From assembly GCF_040115645.1 (NCBI RefSeq), contig NC_089576.1:2046001-2110000 (forward strand): a stretch of DNA of 64,000 nucleotides. Reading direction: 5' to 3'. Source of the stretch: Euwallacea fornicatus. Lineage: Eukaryota > Arthropoda > Insecta > Coleoptera > Curculionidae. The notes beneath the pieces are model-generated. The model was not told the DNA's origin. It did no database searches and saw nothing but the letters and a program-made list of their open reading frames with translations. The position numbers and the translations under genes are program-made. Below are positions 24,873 to 37,254 of this stretch, piece by piece (position 1 is the stretch's first letter; each line of letters begins with the position of its first letter).

Positions 24873-27800
24873 TCACAGACTTTGTAGGTAATTTATATTT
24901 TTGTCAAATTCCACACCTTTTAAACTTCCCCTCAACGCAGCAATTGCCTCTTTAACAGGTTCCTCGTCGTAAATCAACATCATTTTAAAGAATTCAATAG
25001 CGCCAACCTAGAAAATTATTAGTTTTTATCGCTAAAACTAGCTTCAAATTCCTATATACCTGGAGCTGCAATGGATGCTTATCAGATAAATACACTTTAA
25101 TTCCTCCAATAACTTCTTTTAAAATCCCACCATCCACTCCGAGGTAATACAAGAGATATCCCATAGAAGACAACAATTCAAGCTGAAATTTGTACTGCTG
25201 ACTATAGCGGTAAGCAGCCCCTTTATCTTGTAAGTAACTGGCTTGCGCAGAGTGCTCAAGAATCTCTATTAATTTTCTCAGCAATTCTCTTAATTAACAA
25301 AACAACTAGTTATTACCTCAAACTTAAATCGAGATAAATATACTCACTTTACGACTCTCAAGCGAATAAAATCTTTGGCCAATCGTGCTAAAGCTGTGAG
25401 TAATCGGACACAAATTCTCAAAGTTACATAGTCAGAATCGACGTGGAATCTCCTCACTAAAGGACACCATATTTGATGGACCGTAGGAAGAAGCTCGTCC
25501 TCCCAATCTCTTAGTAATTCAATGCCGTTTTCTAAAATCTCCAACACCAGCAGTCTTTGAGATTGGTCTTTAGATGGCAGAAAATGGAGACTTCTTTTAA
25601 GGATTATGGAGGCAAGTTCTACGTGCATGGGCGGTCGAGGTTTTGTGGAGTCTCCTTTAAGAAATAATAAAATAGCATAATCTCGACATTAAGTTAATAA
25701 TTGTAGGGATAAATATTCTTTTGCAGAAAAGATCATTTTGTGAGTGAAGTCTACCAAATTTATCCCCTCATATATGAAACATTACCTTCTTCAATATGAT
25801 CATTATCCTCTTCTTCCTGAGCCTTTCGTTTTACATCTTCCCAATACAGCTCTTCACCACTTTTACCCTCCATTATATCATCGGTAAAACCACTATTATA
25901 ATCAATCCCCGTAACCCTAAAACTCTCTTCTTCTGCCTTTTCTTTCTCAGCTCTAGACTTCACATTTTCCTGCTTAACATCGACTTTATACCATCTACAC
26001 AAACTCAGAATGAACATTTTAAACACAGTCAAATAGCTGTTGGCATATCGGTCTTTGAATTCGTCGCACGATAATACTAAAATCTGAAATAAGTTTTCAA
26101 TAAAAAGGCTTTTTGATAGGAGTTTAAAATGATAATACCTCTTCTATAATGTATTTCATTGGGAGTAAAAGATCTTCGCTGCAGTGTTGCAGGACTATCG
26201 AGAGCACGTTCAAAACGCCTTCTTTGTCGTCTAATTTGGTCAGTTTTCTTTGGACTTGATAGGAAAAAAAATCAAAGTTGGAGCTTATTAAGTGAGTAAG
26301 ATTGTTATAGTCGCAATTTAACGTTAACTTTTGAAGGGTTTGCAGACCTGCTGCTTTTATTAGAGGATGTCCACTACCTGAAATCATTTTACTTAATATG
26401 AGATTAAGATATTTTGTAGTATAAATACCTGCTTTTTCTAAAACTAAATATAACGACTTCAGTAAAAGGGGACGAAAGTCGTGTTTGAGAACCTGACTAA
26501 TATTGCCAATACCTTCAGTTATCAAACAAACAATTAACACATTATTTTGTATTTGTTCTAAAGTAAATTCCTCTGAATCAAGGGCATAATTTAAGTCATT
26601 CAAAGAGTCTTCCATGTACAAGTTAAGAATACTTTTTATTAAAGAAATATTTGAATCTAAACCTGAGGAAAAAATAAAAAACATTCATAAAACACTCATA
26701 AAGCTTTGTCCATTAACTTACCAAATATAAAAGTGTTTAGTAGACAAATAACTTCCTTTTTCTTGGTTTCTTCATAGCGGAATTTACCCACCAAGCAATC
26801 GCAAATCACTTCAAAACTTTCAGACTTGGAAAGTTGTTTAGCCAAAGAAACAAATTTAGCTTCTATGCAGTTATCTTTAAAATAATGGAAATTGATCCAA
26901 GGGCGTTTACTAGACATGTATTCGGACGTTAAATCTATGGAAGCAATTTCATAATCACAAAAAGTTTGTGCTTGTCCATAATAAATAAAAGCAAACCTTT
27001 TAAATTGTACTCTTCCAATAGACTAATATTACATGCTTCCAATGCAATGATATGCAAGAGGTTCTCAAGCATAGTTTGCAACATGCCTGGAGACAGCATA
27101 ATTTGATTTAAACCTTTATCTCCAAAGAGATGAATGTAACCTATAATTAGGTTTAAATTTGCAATTTTTTCTCCATCATCTGTTAAAAAAAAATTAATTA
27201 AATAGAGAAATTACAGTATATGTGAAAGGAAATACCTATACTGTTAAATGTTCTTGGTAAACTGGTGAGGGAGTTATAAAATCCATCTTCTAAATATTCA
27301 AAAACAGAGTGGAAGTGACCATTTGAAAGTATCTGAGAAAAGGATTCTATCCTTTTAGTGCTTGAATTTACAATGTCATTTACCGAGTCTTGAGAAAGCA
27401 TAATGAGATGTTCTAACAGTGTACTAACCGATTGAGGCATTGTACTAAAACGAAATTAAATTTTTCTATTTAAATTTTACAAAACTATTGACTTACCCAG
27501 CACAATCCCTGATAATAATACTGGCCATCATAAAAAGTTCTCTTCGAACTTTATCTTCACTGTGATAAGTTAATTTCCATAATTTTTTCAAATTTACATT
27601 CAAATTTGAATCATTGTGCCGATACCACTCACTATTCCTAATGGTATTTTTCAGGTATTGGTCAATTTCCTTTTTACCTTTAAGCTTCCCTTTTATGGTA
27701 AATCTATTCAAATTTTCAGTGATGTCAAGCTTTTGGTCAAAGGCATTATAATCTCGCATTACCAGAGACACAATTTTCCCATAGGCTCTAAGTGTTAGCT

Positions 27801-28725
27801 GAAGGCAAATATAATAAACTTACTACATAAACTCATAACACAAAAGAAAAATTCTTCAAAACTTACAACTATAAGTTTGTGCCCTGCTTTATGATCTTCC
27901 AAAACAATTTCACTGAATGCTGCAGATAGACCTGGAAGGAAGAACATGAAGATATTGGCACATTGATTAAGAAACACTGGATCTGATTCAGTTTTCTCTA
28001 CTCGAGCTACGGCCATAATGCATGTAATTGCTTCCAATCTAGAATTTTTGGTATCATGAACAATTTCTGAGAATCAAGTGCAGTTAGTTTCTTACCTAAT
28101 ATTTTTTGCACGTTCATGCCTTGCCAGCTCAGTGCATACATAGATTATTTGGGAAAATTGAGGTATATATTCATTAACATAAAGTTCCTCAACTAATTCA
28201 TAAGAAATCGAGTTCATAAGACTTGTCATACATTTAAGTAGTGATGTTTTGTATTCTTCACAAATGGGAAGAACTGGAAAATATAAGATGTTTTTATTTT
28301 TGGAAAAAAGCTTTAAACTGAGTTACCTTTGTGTTGTCTATAATCGTATAACTCCAGGAGCAGGAATGTATACAAATTGTTAAAAACACTCGAATTATCA
28401 ATGGTAATTTTGGGGAAAAGTGTGTCTAATGTTTGAACCAACACATGCTTTCCTTGGCTAGAAATGCTTAAAAGGTTGCGGTAATTTTAAATTCAAGACA
28501 TAATAAAAATGATTACCTGTTCCTGTCTTTTGAAACAGCAGCAATATAAGGAAACAAACAACTAATTAACACCTTTTGAGCCCCACTCGCAAAACTATTT
28601 GGAGCTCCTTCAACAAATATTCTGAAGTTTTCCAGCAGCTTTAAGTCTGACGGACTCTTATTAATATTTTTGCACAGTTCTGCAGCCTCCGAAAACAATT
28701 TAAAGGCGGTTCCTTCCATAATCAT
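24873..28725 (-). CDS. TTI1: TELO2-interacting protein 1 homologue
   Basis: TTI1 is the large HEAT-repeat subunit of the TTT (TELO2-TTI1-TTI2) complex, which with HSP90 matures PIKK kinases such as mTOR, ATM and SMG1. Fourteen exons: 28517-28725, 28327-28466, 28096-28273, 27867-28038, 27497-27798, 27236-27444, 26997-27179, 26722-26934, 26429-26662, 26139-26377, 25786-26083, 25348-25654, 25060-25288 and 24873-25007. They total 3048 nt, 1015 residues (human 1089), all phases consistent. Matches to human TTI1 in order include FLPGLSAAFSE with DHKAGHKLIVVS, LWKLTYHSEDKVRRELF, YLVLEKAG, and, in exon 12, RLLVLEILENGIELLRDWED with ELLPTVHQIWCPLVRRF. An acidic linker (about EEEDNDHIEEG) precedes the C-terminal HEAT block. 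It is alpha-helical throughout. Intron 26378-26428 is 51 nt and open in frame. Confidence 0.94.
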
Positions 28726-29932
28726 TGAATTATTTTGAATCTACCGCGTTTTCCATCTAAAGACAAAGGGCAGAGAAGGTTATGTTTGTATTTATAAATA
28801 TCCAAGCAAATCTGAAAATGATTCATTGAAATAATGTAATTAAAGGGCCATAAAGGACGTTTTTTTCCATGGGGACATTGTGGGATCTAAGTGAAGGTGC
28901 AGGAAATGTGAGGTGGATGCAGTGTGGCGTGAGTTTTTAAGGGGTAAGTTTATGGTATCGTTTTGGGTAGGTAAAGGGTAAAAAATTAGGGTAATTTATA
29001 CTTACATGTGTGAGATAGTTGTGGGTTAAATGTAGGTATATTTGAATAGATTTCTTAAGAATTTCTTTCGAAATCAGTGAAACACTAGAAAAGCACTGGT
29101 TTTTGGACTTATTTTGAAAATCGAAAGTGGATGAGAAAATAATGGTCCGCACGGCCGTCTCGTTTCGTTGGTTGGAATTAAATTCTGAACGCTTCCGGTA
29201 CAGCTCTATCTCATTCCTACTTATTACGATAATTCAATGAGTTACGCATCACCAATCTAAGCGAGACAATGGTTTAAACATTCGCTCGGTCGGCTTTATT
29301 GCCATAGAGTGTATTATTCCGTCATATCTCCAACATGTAGACTGTGTCGAAAATTGCTCAGATATGTATATAATTTGAAAATCAGTTTATTTTTCTGTTT
29401 CTGTGATTTCCTTCGACGGCCCATTTTTTGCAAACTGATTCTCAGAGATTAAGATTATGTATTATAAGACAATGAATGAATATCTAAAAAAATTGCCTTT
29501 AAATTTCTTTTAAATACAGCCTCCCTTAGGTAATCTCACATCTAAGAAACATGCGTTATTTACCCAAATATTGGGGGCCGCCGATAAATTTAAAAAGTAA
29601 TGGGCATTGTACTTGAACACAAATTAAATAATTGTTAACTACAGTGGCTCATTCATTGATTATTACTTCATCTTTGATCGGGCATCGTTTTGTCTCGAGC
29701 CCTAAAGGCGTAAAGCGCGTTATCACCTTGTAATAACAGTCGTTTATAATTTTAATAAATAATGAGAGTTGTTAAGAGAGGACTTCCACAATAAGCGATT
29801 AAAGAGTGGGGAACTAAATCGTTCCGGCGGTCATAGTACAAGAACGCCGGCTATAAGATCTCAGAGCGCTTGATTAATCGTTTACTTCGTCGAGACTAAA
29901 TTGTAGAGCTTGTATGATTTGGTGAGTTTGAA
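28726..29932. promoter_or_regulatory. Divergent upstream region of TTI1 and the ATP-grasp-like gene
   Basis: This 1.2-kb non-coding spacer between two divergent start codons becomes visibly more GC-rich from about 29660 towards the ATP-grasp-like start. That region probably includes the 5' UTR. No other gene was recognised. Confidence 0.4.
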
Positions 29933-31645
29933 ATGCCGACGTGCAACTCTGAAAGTTTATCGCGAGTGTCGTGGCCGAGCAACGAGAGCATCCATGCCGG
30001 AAGCACCTCCAGCGGCTCTGGATTGCAGAGCCCCAACTCTCCGGGGTGTTTCACCCCCGAATCAACCTCCCCGGATAACACTTTGCGGAAGAGGAGGATC
30101 AGGAGGACTTCGTCCTTGGGGAGCGTCATTCGAGAACCTTTTGTGATTAAATCTGAGGCTAGGGATTTGCGAAGCCAAAGTCAAAGCCCTGTGCCTCAGT
30201 TCAGCCCTCAAGAAGAAGATACGTATTCCTCGTTGTCAGCAATTTTCGGATGGTATCCCATGTTCCTCATGAAAATCGCCAAGGCAATTATCGTGGGACT
30301 GTTACCGAAAACTTGGAAGCAGCTGATTCTAGCCCTACCAATGCTGTGGATTTCCATGTGGTTCTGGTGCTTTTCCCAACTTTTCCAGCTCCCAACGACC
30401 CTAATTAAATTCACTTTGTCTGTGGTTTTCAATTCAAAAACCATTAAAAAGCAAAAGAAGAGAACGGTGCTCATCAGCGGCGGCAGCACCATTCAAGCCT
30501 TACATTTAGCACGCAACTTCTACTCTGCAGGCGCTCGGGTGGTAGTATGTGAAGTCCAAGGGATTTTTGCCCTTGCCCGGTACTCTACTGCTGTTAGCAA
30601 GTTCTACACTGTTCCTAAACCTACAAGCGATCAGCTTCAGAACTACGTCAGAGCCCTTTGCGAGATTGTAGATAAGGAAGGAGCAGTTTATTACATACCG
30701 GTAAGTGCCACTACTTCTGCTTATTACGACGCAGTGGCCAAGCCCCACTTGGAGCTTTTGGGGTGCACCTGTTTTTGCCCTGGCATCAAGGAAGTCTGGG
30801 TCTTGGACGACACTTTAGAGGTCTTAAAGAGGTGTGAGAAGTACAACATCAGCACTCCCAATTATTACGTAGTGACCTCCAAGGAGGACGTTTATAGGCT
30901 CTATGATACAGGTTCTATCAGGATCGGGAACTATGTCATGTCCACTGCAGGGCCTAGCGGGTTGAGGGATAGAGCTAAAGTAGTTTTACCTCTCTCGAGG
31001 AGTGAGCTGAAGCTGCCCAGTGACATCAGTCAGCAGAGGCCATGGGTAGTGGTCCAGGACCTAGAGGGTGATCACTACCTCACTTGCACCACTGTAAAAG
31101 AGTCTCAGGTGATTGCTAATGTTACTTGTAAACTGGACAAAGAAAACAATGGATTAATGCCGGTGGACTATGCGGAAATCAACCAATGGCTCACCAATTT
31201 CTTCGGGAAGTTGCAGTTGTTGAGGCCTATTACCGGTCATATAAGCTTCAGATTCGTGGTCTCCAAAGACACCAACACTATTAAACCTCTGAGCAGTCGC
31301 ATTGGGGTGTCTTTGCCGTACATTTGCTATACCAACGTGCATCCTAGATTAGTATGGAGGCCTTGCAGGCACTTCAGTCGGCAAAACTCCGGACCTCTGA
31401 TCAACGAATGTGGCACTTACAGGATGCCCGATACCGTTCTCAACACGTTGAGAAACCCCTCACTGGAAACCGTCACGAAACTAATTGGGACTGTTCTGGA
31501 CAAAAGAGAGGCTTTATTTACAATTTGGGACCCTTTGCCCTATTGTGCTTACTATCACATGCAGCTGCCTTTCAAAAATATGCTGGGGTTTATGAGGAGG
31601 AGGCAGGATCAATTCCCCAGGGCTCTGACTTCCCCAGTGCGTTAA
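29933..31645 (+). CDS. Membrane-anchored ATP-grasp-like protein, 570 aa, intronless
   Basis: The N-terminus (1-100) is Ser/Pro-rich with a basic RKRRIRRTSS patch and looks disordered. A strongly hydrophobic segment (about 103-166, including LALPMLWISMWFWCFSQLFQ) is likely one or more membrane helices. From 178, TVLISGGSTIQALHLARNFY begins a Rossmann-like pre-ATP-grasp domain as in carbamoyl-phosphate-synthase-like and fungal or bacterial ATP-grasp ligases. It continues with ARVVVCE and ARYSTAVSKFYTVPKP. The ATP-grasp fold follows: WVVVQDLEGDHYLT (371-384) and ISFRFVVSKDTNTIKPLSSR (437-456). The usual metal-binding Glu-x-Asn-Pro-Arg is replaced by about KPLSSR, so catalysis may be lost. It is a single exon, unlike its neighbours, and GC-richer. 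Substrate unknown; family assignment is from motifs by eye. Confidence 0.8.
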   Translation: MPTCNSESLSRVSWPSNESIHAGSTSSGSGLQSPNSPGCFTPESTSPDNTLRKRRIRRTSSLGSVIREPFVIKSEARDLRSQSQSPVPQFSPQEEDTYSSLSAIFGWYPMFLMKIAKAIIVGLLPKTWKQLILALPMLWISMWFWCFSQLFQLPTTLIKFTLSVVFNSKTIKKQKKRTVLISGGSTIQALHLARNFYSAGARVVVCEVQGIFALARYSTAVSKFYTVPKPTSDQLQNYVRALCEIVDKEGAVYYIPVSATTSAYYDAVAKPHLELLGCTCFCPGIKEVWVLDDTLEVLKRCEKYNISTPNYYVVTSKEDVYRLYDTGSIRIGNYVMSTAGPSGLRDRAKVVLPLSRSELKLPSDISQQRPWVVVQDLEGDHYLTCTTVKESQVIANVTCKLDKENNGLMPVDYAEINQWLTNFFGKLQLLRPITGHISFRFVVSKDTNTIKPLSSRIGVSLPYICYTNVHPRLVWRPCRHFSRQNSGPLINECGTYRMPDTVLNTLRNPSLETVTKLIGTVLDKREALFTIWDPLPYCAYYHMQLPFKNMLGFMRRRQDQFPRALTSPVR

Positions 31646-32169
31646 TGCTCGTAGAATTAGGAGAGAGATAAAAGACCAGAGTTGTTGTTACTAAGTTCGT
31701 AAGCATTGCTTGATGGATGTTTCCTTAGATTTGCGACAAATCATTTGTATATACCTATAGGTATCATAGTAGTGAATGTAGTCCGTCCTATAATAATATG
31801 TAGAAATGTGTGTTTACACTTGAATCATAATACTGGATTGTACTGTTAATTTATTATCGGTATAGTAATTAATTATATTATATTGTTTTGAGTACGAACA
31901 GAAATCTGCTATTGGGTAGCTAAAGGATAGTGTGATATTTTTATGAACTTTCTCCGAGGCAAACAAGCTGATAATGCTCTTAGGTAGGAGCTATTTTGCA
32001 TCCAAACTTATCGGCTAGTGCATGTTCTTGCAACAAACATTTTGCAATTCGTCATAAAAATACTTAAATCATTGTTATTTTCCTAATACAAAGATGTACG
32101 AGATAATATTGTATAAGTACGTCAAAAGGTATCATTGTATCAATGGATTTTTACTGTTTTTAGATTATT

Positions 32170-32180
32170 AATAAAATAAA
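32170..32180 (+). terminator. Overlapping AATAAA polyadenylation signals of the ATP-grasp-like gene
   Basis: Two overlapping AATAAA hexamers (32170-32175 and 32175-32180) lie about 525 nt after the stop codon. They are the likely 3' processing signal of a half-kilobase 3' UTR. Confidence 0.5.
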
Positions 32181-33730
32181 ATCGTCAGAAAGAGACATGG
32201 GTGTTTTTCTTTAGTTTGGACTTTCAGTTGCGATCGTGAGAACTTATAGCTTTGGTAGCTAGAACTCATAATAGTCAGTCAGTTACCGTTTGAGACTTCA
32301 GGACTTGATTTCTTAAAGCCAAAATATGAAACCAAGTACAATATTTGTACAACGTGTTCTGGAATGCAGGGCGACAATTCAACTGCGATTTCTCCTTCCG
32401 AAAAGAACCTTAGCTTGTTATATGCTTAAAATTTCAAAAACGACAAAATAGCTAAGTTCTCTACGATGAAACTAGAACTTCGTAAAAAAATTACGCAAAA
32501 TTAGTACTTCCTTGCCCAAAAACCCAACATCACGCGAAAAAACTTAATTTCTGAAGAAACGGAGAGCTCTTTTCCCCAGTGATGAAGATTCAAAGATAAT
32601 TTTTACTATACGAAAAACCGGTGGCGCATTGGCATTCCTTCAAAAATATCAATGACGCGCTGGTACGCACGCCACTGGGGGAACTACAAAATATTTTTGA
32701 CTGCAAAATATGCGCCTTTCTTTTCTACTGGTATCCGCTAAATTACACTTAAATATCTCTAAGCATTCTCGGATTAGCGTTTTTGGATTATGGTTGATAC
32801 AGTAAACTTACATTTTTTCGTCTAGGTAGAATATGTCCAAAATGCGATTCGGGGCCATACGTAAAATTTCTGCCCCAAATTGTGCAAGATTTAGTTGAAA
32901 ATAATATAACACGAGTGAGAGAGACAAGGTTCAAAGTCTACAGTGCCAATTGAAAAACTAGCCACGTGATTCAAGGAAGTATTAATTTATTTTTGGGGCC
33001 TTTTTTACTACTCAAAATAAACATCTCTATTAATTTATATTTCGTCAGTATTTACCATGATAACTGCATTTTTTTATTGAAATGTTTTCATAGGAAAACC
33101 AAACTATGGCATAAAATCTATAATGCATTTTTGCCATGAAGAAATAAACATGCTCTAATGAGGATGTTTTTATTACTAATAAGCAATGATAGAGATAGAT
33201 TTTAATTAAAAAGTACACAAAACATGTCATGTAAACATGGAACGGCCCTGAGCTTGCTCCTTTTTAGCCTTTACTACAATGAAATGAGTATTCTCCATAG
33301 CTGCCCACAACGAATTCCATATAATTTTTCTCAGTTCCAATTATGAAAATTCAAAAAATTTCAGGGAAAAATTAAAAAATAAATTCGAGGACACAAGGAT
33401 TACGAAGTATGTTTCATCGCACCGATTCTTCACTCAATGCGGACCATTTTAAGATTCCTATTGCTGTAGGTAGGCGGTAGTGGTATTCTCTCACTGTGTC
33501 TTCGCAGGGAAACTCGATTTGTTTGATGTTTGAAAAATAATGATCTCGTCAACACCACCTATTGATCCATATTTGTCTTAGATTTGAGATCTTTGGCTGG
33601 GGATTCTCGATGGATCTTACGTTAGCCTAACGCGATTGCGAGTTTTAACGACTGTCAATACAGCACTCTAACTGCTGTTACCTTAACATCACCTTTCCAT
33701 GCGGTGAATGTCCCGGTCCAAGAAATACGA
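32181..33730. other. Intergenic, no gene recognised
   Basis: Mixed AT-rich sequence with no supported exon. It leads into the transposon-dense region. Confidence 0.4.
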
Positions 33731-34319
33731 AGATAGTCCCAGAAATACCCCACCTAAGACTTAAAGAAAACAAATTTAAGTTTGGAAATAGAAAATAGTC
33801 TAAGGGGGCTAAATCGGGCGAACAGGGTGGGCGTGGAAAAAGTTCCAAATCAAGTTTATTGATTTTGGCTATCGCAATGACGGAAATGTGGACTGGTTGT
33901 CTTGATGAAGCAAGACTTTCCTTTTAACCAAATGCGGTCGTTTTTTCCTTATTTATTCAATCAAACGTCGCAATAAATTTGTATAGTATTCGCCCTGTAG
34001 AAGAAAATTATTCCACGTGCATAAAAAAAATATTAACGCCATTTCCTGCAAATGGAACGGTTTTTGCCTTCTTTGGAGCCGATTCTCCCCTTTTAGTCTA
34101 TTATTTTGACTGCCCCTTCATCTCGGGCGCGAAATTAAGGGCTTCTGTTCCGTCCCTTGTCATGATCCGACTCAGAGTCTTGGCTTTAGTACTGTGAAAC
34201 TGTGCCAAATACTCACTTGAAGCTTCCTCACCACGGTGTTTTTGTTCAATTATGAGTAATCGCGCTACTCATGTTGCCCAAAGCTTTCTCGTATCAAATT
34301 GTTCGGTCAAAATGGAATG
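33731..34319 (-). mobile_element. Outermost mariner remnant, 3' (C-terminal) half
   Basis: The outer end (TAGTCCCAGAAATACC and following) is the inverted form of the end at about 48785-48812. The sequence parallels the better-preserved copy at 54928-56266 step for step: the cattt..tcgcaatgacggaaatgtggactgg region, the tcttgatgaagcaagacttt region and a ttattttgactgccccttcatctc region each have counterparts there. On the minus strand it carries the catalytic part of a mariner transposase, with many lesions. It stops abruptly at the TA at 34320-34321, where the 14 kb element is inserted, and resumes at 48369. Confidence 0.75.
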
Positions 34320-34879
34320 TACAGGATGTTCAGTTTTGGATATTTTTACAGGGTATCTCTGTTATTATTGCAGTTCGAGGGTTGGGATTTTTGCAGAGCC
34401 GTGTCATTTTCTTTGTAATACGAACGATGCCGCAAACAGATTTATTAGGGCCCTCTTGGCTTTTAAAATACAGGGCGAAGTTGAAAATTGTGCATTTTTA
34501 GACACCTCTTGCAATTCAGTTTTCTTAAAAGTTATCAGTTAGGTAAAAACAGAATATTACACATTTTTTATGCAGAATCTAGGGACGTACTGAGTTTTTT
34601 CCCAGATTTTCCCATTTTTGAGAAAATTACCAAAGTAGGGATTGCTGAAATGGGACGTCCTATATGTTAATTGGTAGTTACATTCTACTTACTAAGCACT
34701 TTCCAGAAATATACAATATTTCTGGGCACTTTATTTCAAATCAAAAGCTAGAATTTACATTTTTTAAACAGGCTTAGAAATTAGAGGCCAAATAGATTTT
34801 GCTTTATTATACTTGTATTGTTTGCCAGTAACCAATATCGTATAGATATTTGTTTAGAGATATTATTGTGAGATTTTAT

Positions 34880-35190
34880 TTAAAGCATATAGGAAGCTAT
34901 GGGATGATCTTGTAGATATTGAAATGCTAATCGGGTAGATATAAAGTTCCTCTATGGTCCTGCGCCTAGTTTTGTATATTTTGTTCTTCGTAAAGCCCCG
35001 CAAGAAAGAATCCAACACCGATAGATCAGGCGATCGCGGAGGCCGTCTTCCAGCTCCATTTATGGCTATTCATCTTTGGGGAGATTTATTTTCCAGAAAA
35101 TGCCTTGTTATGTGAGCATTATTACAGGGTGCACCATCTTGCTGCAAATACATACAGAAATGAGAATTCCGCCAAAACTAAAGGGAATGC
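34880..35190 (-). pseudogene. Transposase C-terminal remnant of the 14 kb element
   Basis: The minus-strand reading shows QQDGAPCNNAHITRHFLENK, followed after a stop and indel by a GAGRRPPRSPDLSVLDSFL segment and FTKNKIY. These are the second and third catalytic-Asp blocks of a Tc1/mariner-like DDE transposase (consensus DGAP...RSPDL.PLDF.LWG). Stops and a frameshift make it non-functional. Confidence 0.75.
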
Positions 35191-35199
35191 GTATAATGT

Positions 35200-35756
35200 T
35201 ACCTTAACAAAAGTTGAAGAGGATTCAAATCTCTACAATATAGGATTCGTAAATACAGGGTGTCCCATTTAAAAATTTCAAGAAAAATGAATTTGAATAT
35301 TCCCAAGTTGCAGGGCCTGTAGAAAGTATTCTGAATAAGAAACCGACTTTTTCGTTGAACAAGGCACTTGAGCATCCCTTTGTCTTCTGTTGTGTCAATT
35401 TTTGTTAAAATAATTAACGTGCTTTGAAAGTTATAGCGCATGTTATGGAACCATGTTTTGCTTCAAATTTAAACATTTTTCGACATAAGCAGTCAACGTT
35501 CCAATTTAATTTAAAACTGATTATCCTACCATGAAGAGAATTTTACGAGGAATCCAAATATACAATAATATATAGGGGGTTCCATTAAAGAAAATGAACA
35601 AATGTTTTGACCTGTCTTTATGCAACACCCTATATGATAAAAAATATTTTTAAAATGTAGCCTGTATGTTCACATATAACTTTTATACGAACACTTTTTT
35701 TAAATTTTGTAAAATAAGGAAGATATGGTACTTTGTCACACTATTGCGCCATCCTG
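35200..35756. repeat. Transposon-derived sequence with a solo element end
   Basis: It contains tacagggtgtcccatt at about 35257, an end motif shared with other elements here, but I found no matching inverted partner. It is probably part of the 14 kb element or a truncated insertion. No coding sequence was supported. Confidence 0.35.
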
Positions 35757-36079
35757 TATGTAGCGGTACAAAAAAGCCTCCGTACAGTTAGTTATCACAG
35801 AAATTTATGGAGTTTTAGAGGCAACATAAACAATTTATTATCAAATTATGTAACAACTTATGACAAGAAACATTTCTTAGTCCATTAACAGTAATTATCG
35901 CGAAATTAGTCAAAGAAATTCCAATTTTAGGTAAACTTCTTAAAATTGTATGTATTTTTGCTCTAAAAAAGGTTTCCGTGCGATTAAAAGGTGCAATTAA
36001 TAAACTTTTTTCTGTGAAGAAATGACGATAAAAAACAGAAATATTTATGAGGTCAGCTTCGTAATAATGTCAGTTACTA

Positions 36080-36884
36080 GAAAAATTTTAAATAGTACAG
36101 CGCGAGTTTGAAAATCGTGAAATTGATGCCGGTTTCAGGCAATTAATGATTCAATTGCATTTTGAGGGTCATTCAATGAATAAAGTAGCAAAAAATGGTG
36201 AAGAGAAGTAAGTCAATACACAACGAGTGCTACGAAGAAACATAGTATGATAAAACGAAGATCAAGAACTGGACGTCTAAAAAAGACTGATGAAAGCGCA
36301 AGAGGAACAGGATATTGTACGTCGGATTAAGAAAAGCCCAGAAGTAACCTCCGGGCAAATTAATAAAAATTAAAAAAAGACTTAAACCTAAACTGCAATG
36401 ACGAAACGGTTCAAAATATGCTAAAACTCAATGGATATAAAGCTAAATCCGTCCGCAAAATGCCCTTTAACTCGAAAACGAATGAGGAAAAACGGTTTAA
36501 ATATGCTAAAGAGCGTTTAAATAAGAATCAAAGACTTCTGGAATAACATCATTTTTAGCGATAAGAGTAATTACATTTAATATTCATGGGTCGGACAGCG
36601 AAGAAAAAGTGTGGACAAAAACCAATACTGAGGATCAAATTAAAATCTTATTTGTATCGGTCAAACATGGAGGCCGAAGCGATATGGTTTGGGATTTTAT
36701 GTCGGTAGCAGGGATGGGAAATCTGTGTTTCGTAGATGAAATAATCGACAACAAAGTGAATGAGAATATTTTGAAAACAAATCTTTAAGTTAATGCGGAA
36801 AAGTTAGGGTTTGGTAGGTCTTTTACTTTTATGCAAGACAATGAAGCAAAACATTGCTCGCGTTTAGCAAAAAAATGACCGGTA
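36080..36884 (+). pseudogene. Tc1-like transposase, 5' part
   Basis: Broken frames read through an HTH-like region (EEQDIVRRIKKSPEVTSGQI) and RRKSVDKNQY. A GGRSDMVWDFMSVAGMG block and FMQDNEAKHCS.LAKK follow, corresponding to the Tc1 blocks ending in the second catalytic Asp (QQDN.PKH). Several stops are present. The frame is cut at 36885 by the next insertion and resumes at 43615. Confidence 0.7.
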
Positions 36885-36958
36885 TACGGGGTGTTTCCAA
36901 ATTATAGTGCCAAATTGATATGGAAGGTAGATTATATCATTTTATGCCAGAAATTCTA

Positions 36959-37216
36959 GTGTGTCCGGGTTAAGGATTTAACACTTTCGTAAAACCTTTA
37001 TTTCTTAATCGATTTTGACGTTTTTTTTGTTAATTAGATATTCAAAATGCGAGTTCGTCCAATGGATACGATCCCTCTTTGCCCATAATCATAACCTATT
37101 GCGTGCATTTTTTGGGATCAAATTTCGGAAAATACTATTAGGGCTTTTTTTGGGACAAAAACGAAAACAGATTCGTAATTAGAATGACCTTTTGAAGATT
37201 TCCACCTCCTCGGGCA

Positions 37217-37254
<38 letters not shown>

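Noticed and set aside
34322..34542. Overlapping 96- and 76-codon frames, repeated inverted at 48161-48366
   Set aside because: They are the two inverted arms of one transposon. Similarity of the translations reflects DNA repeat identity, not a gene family.
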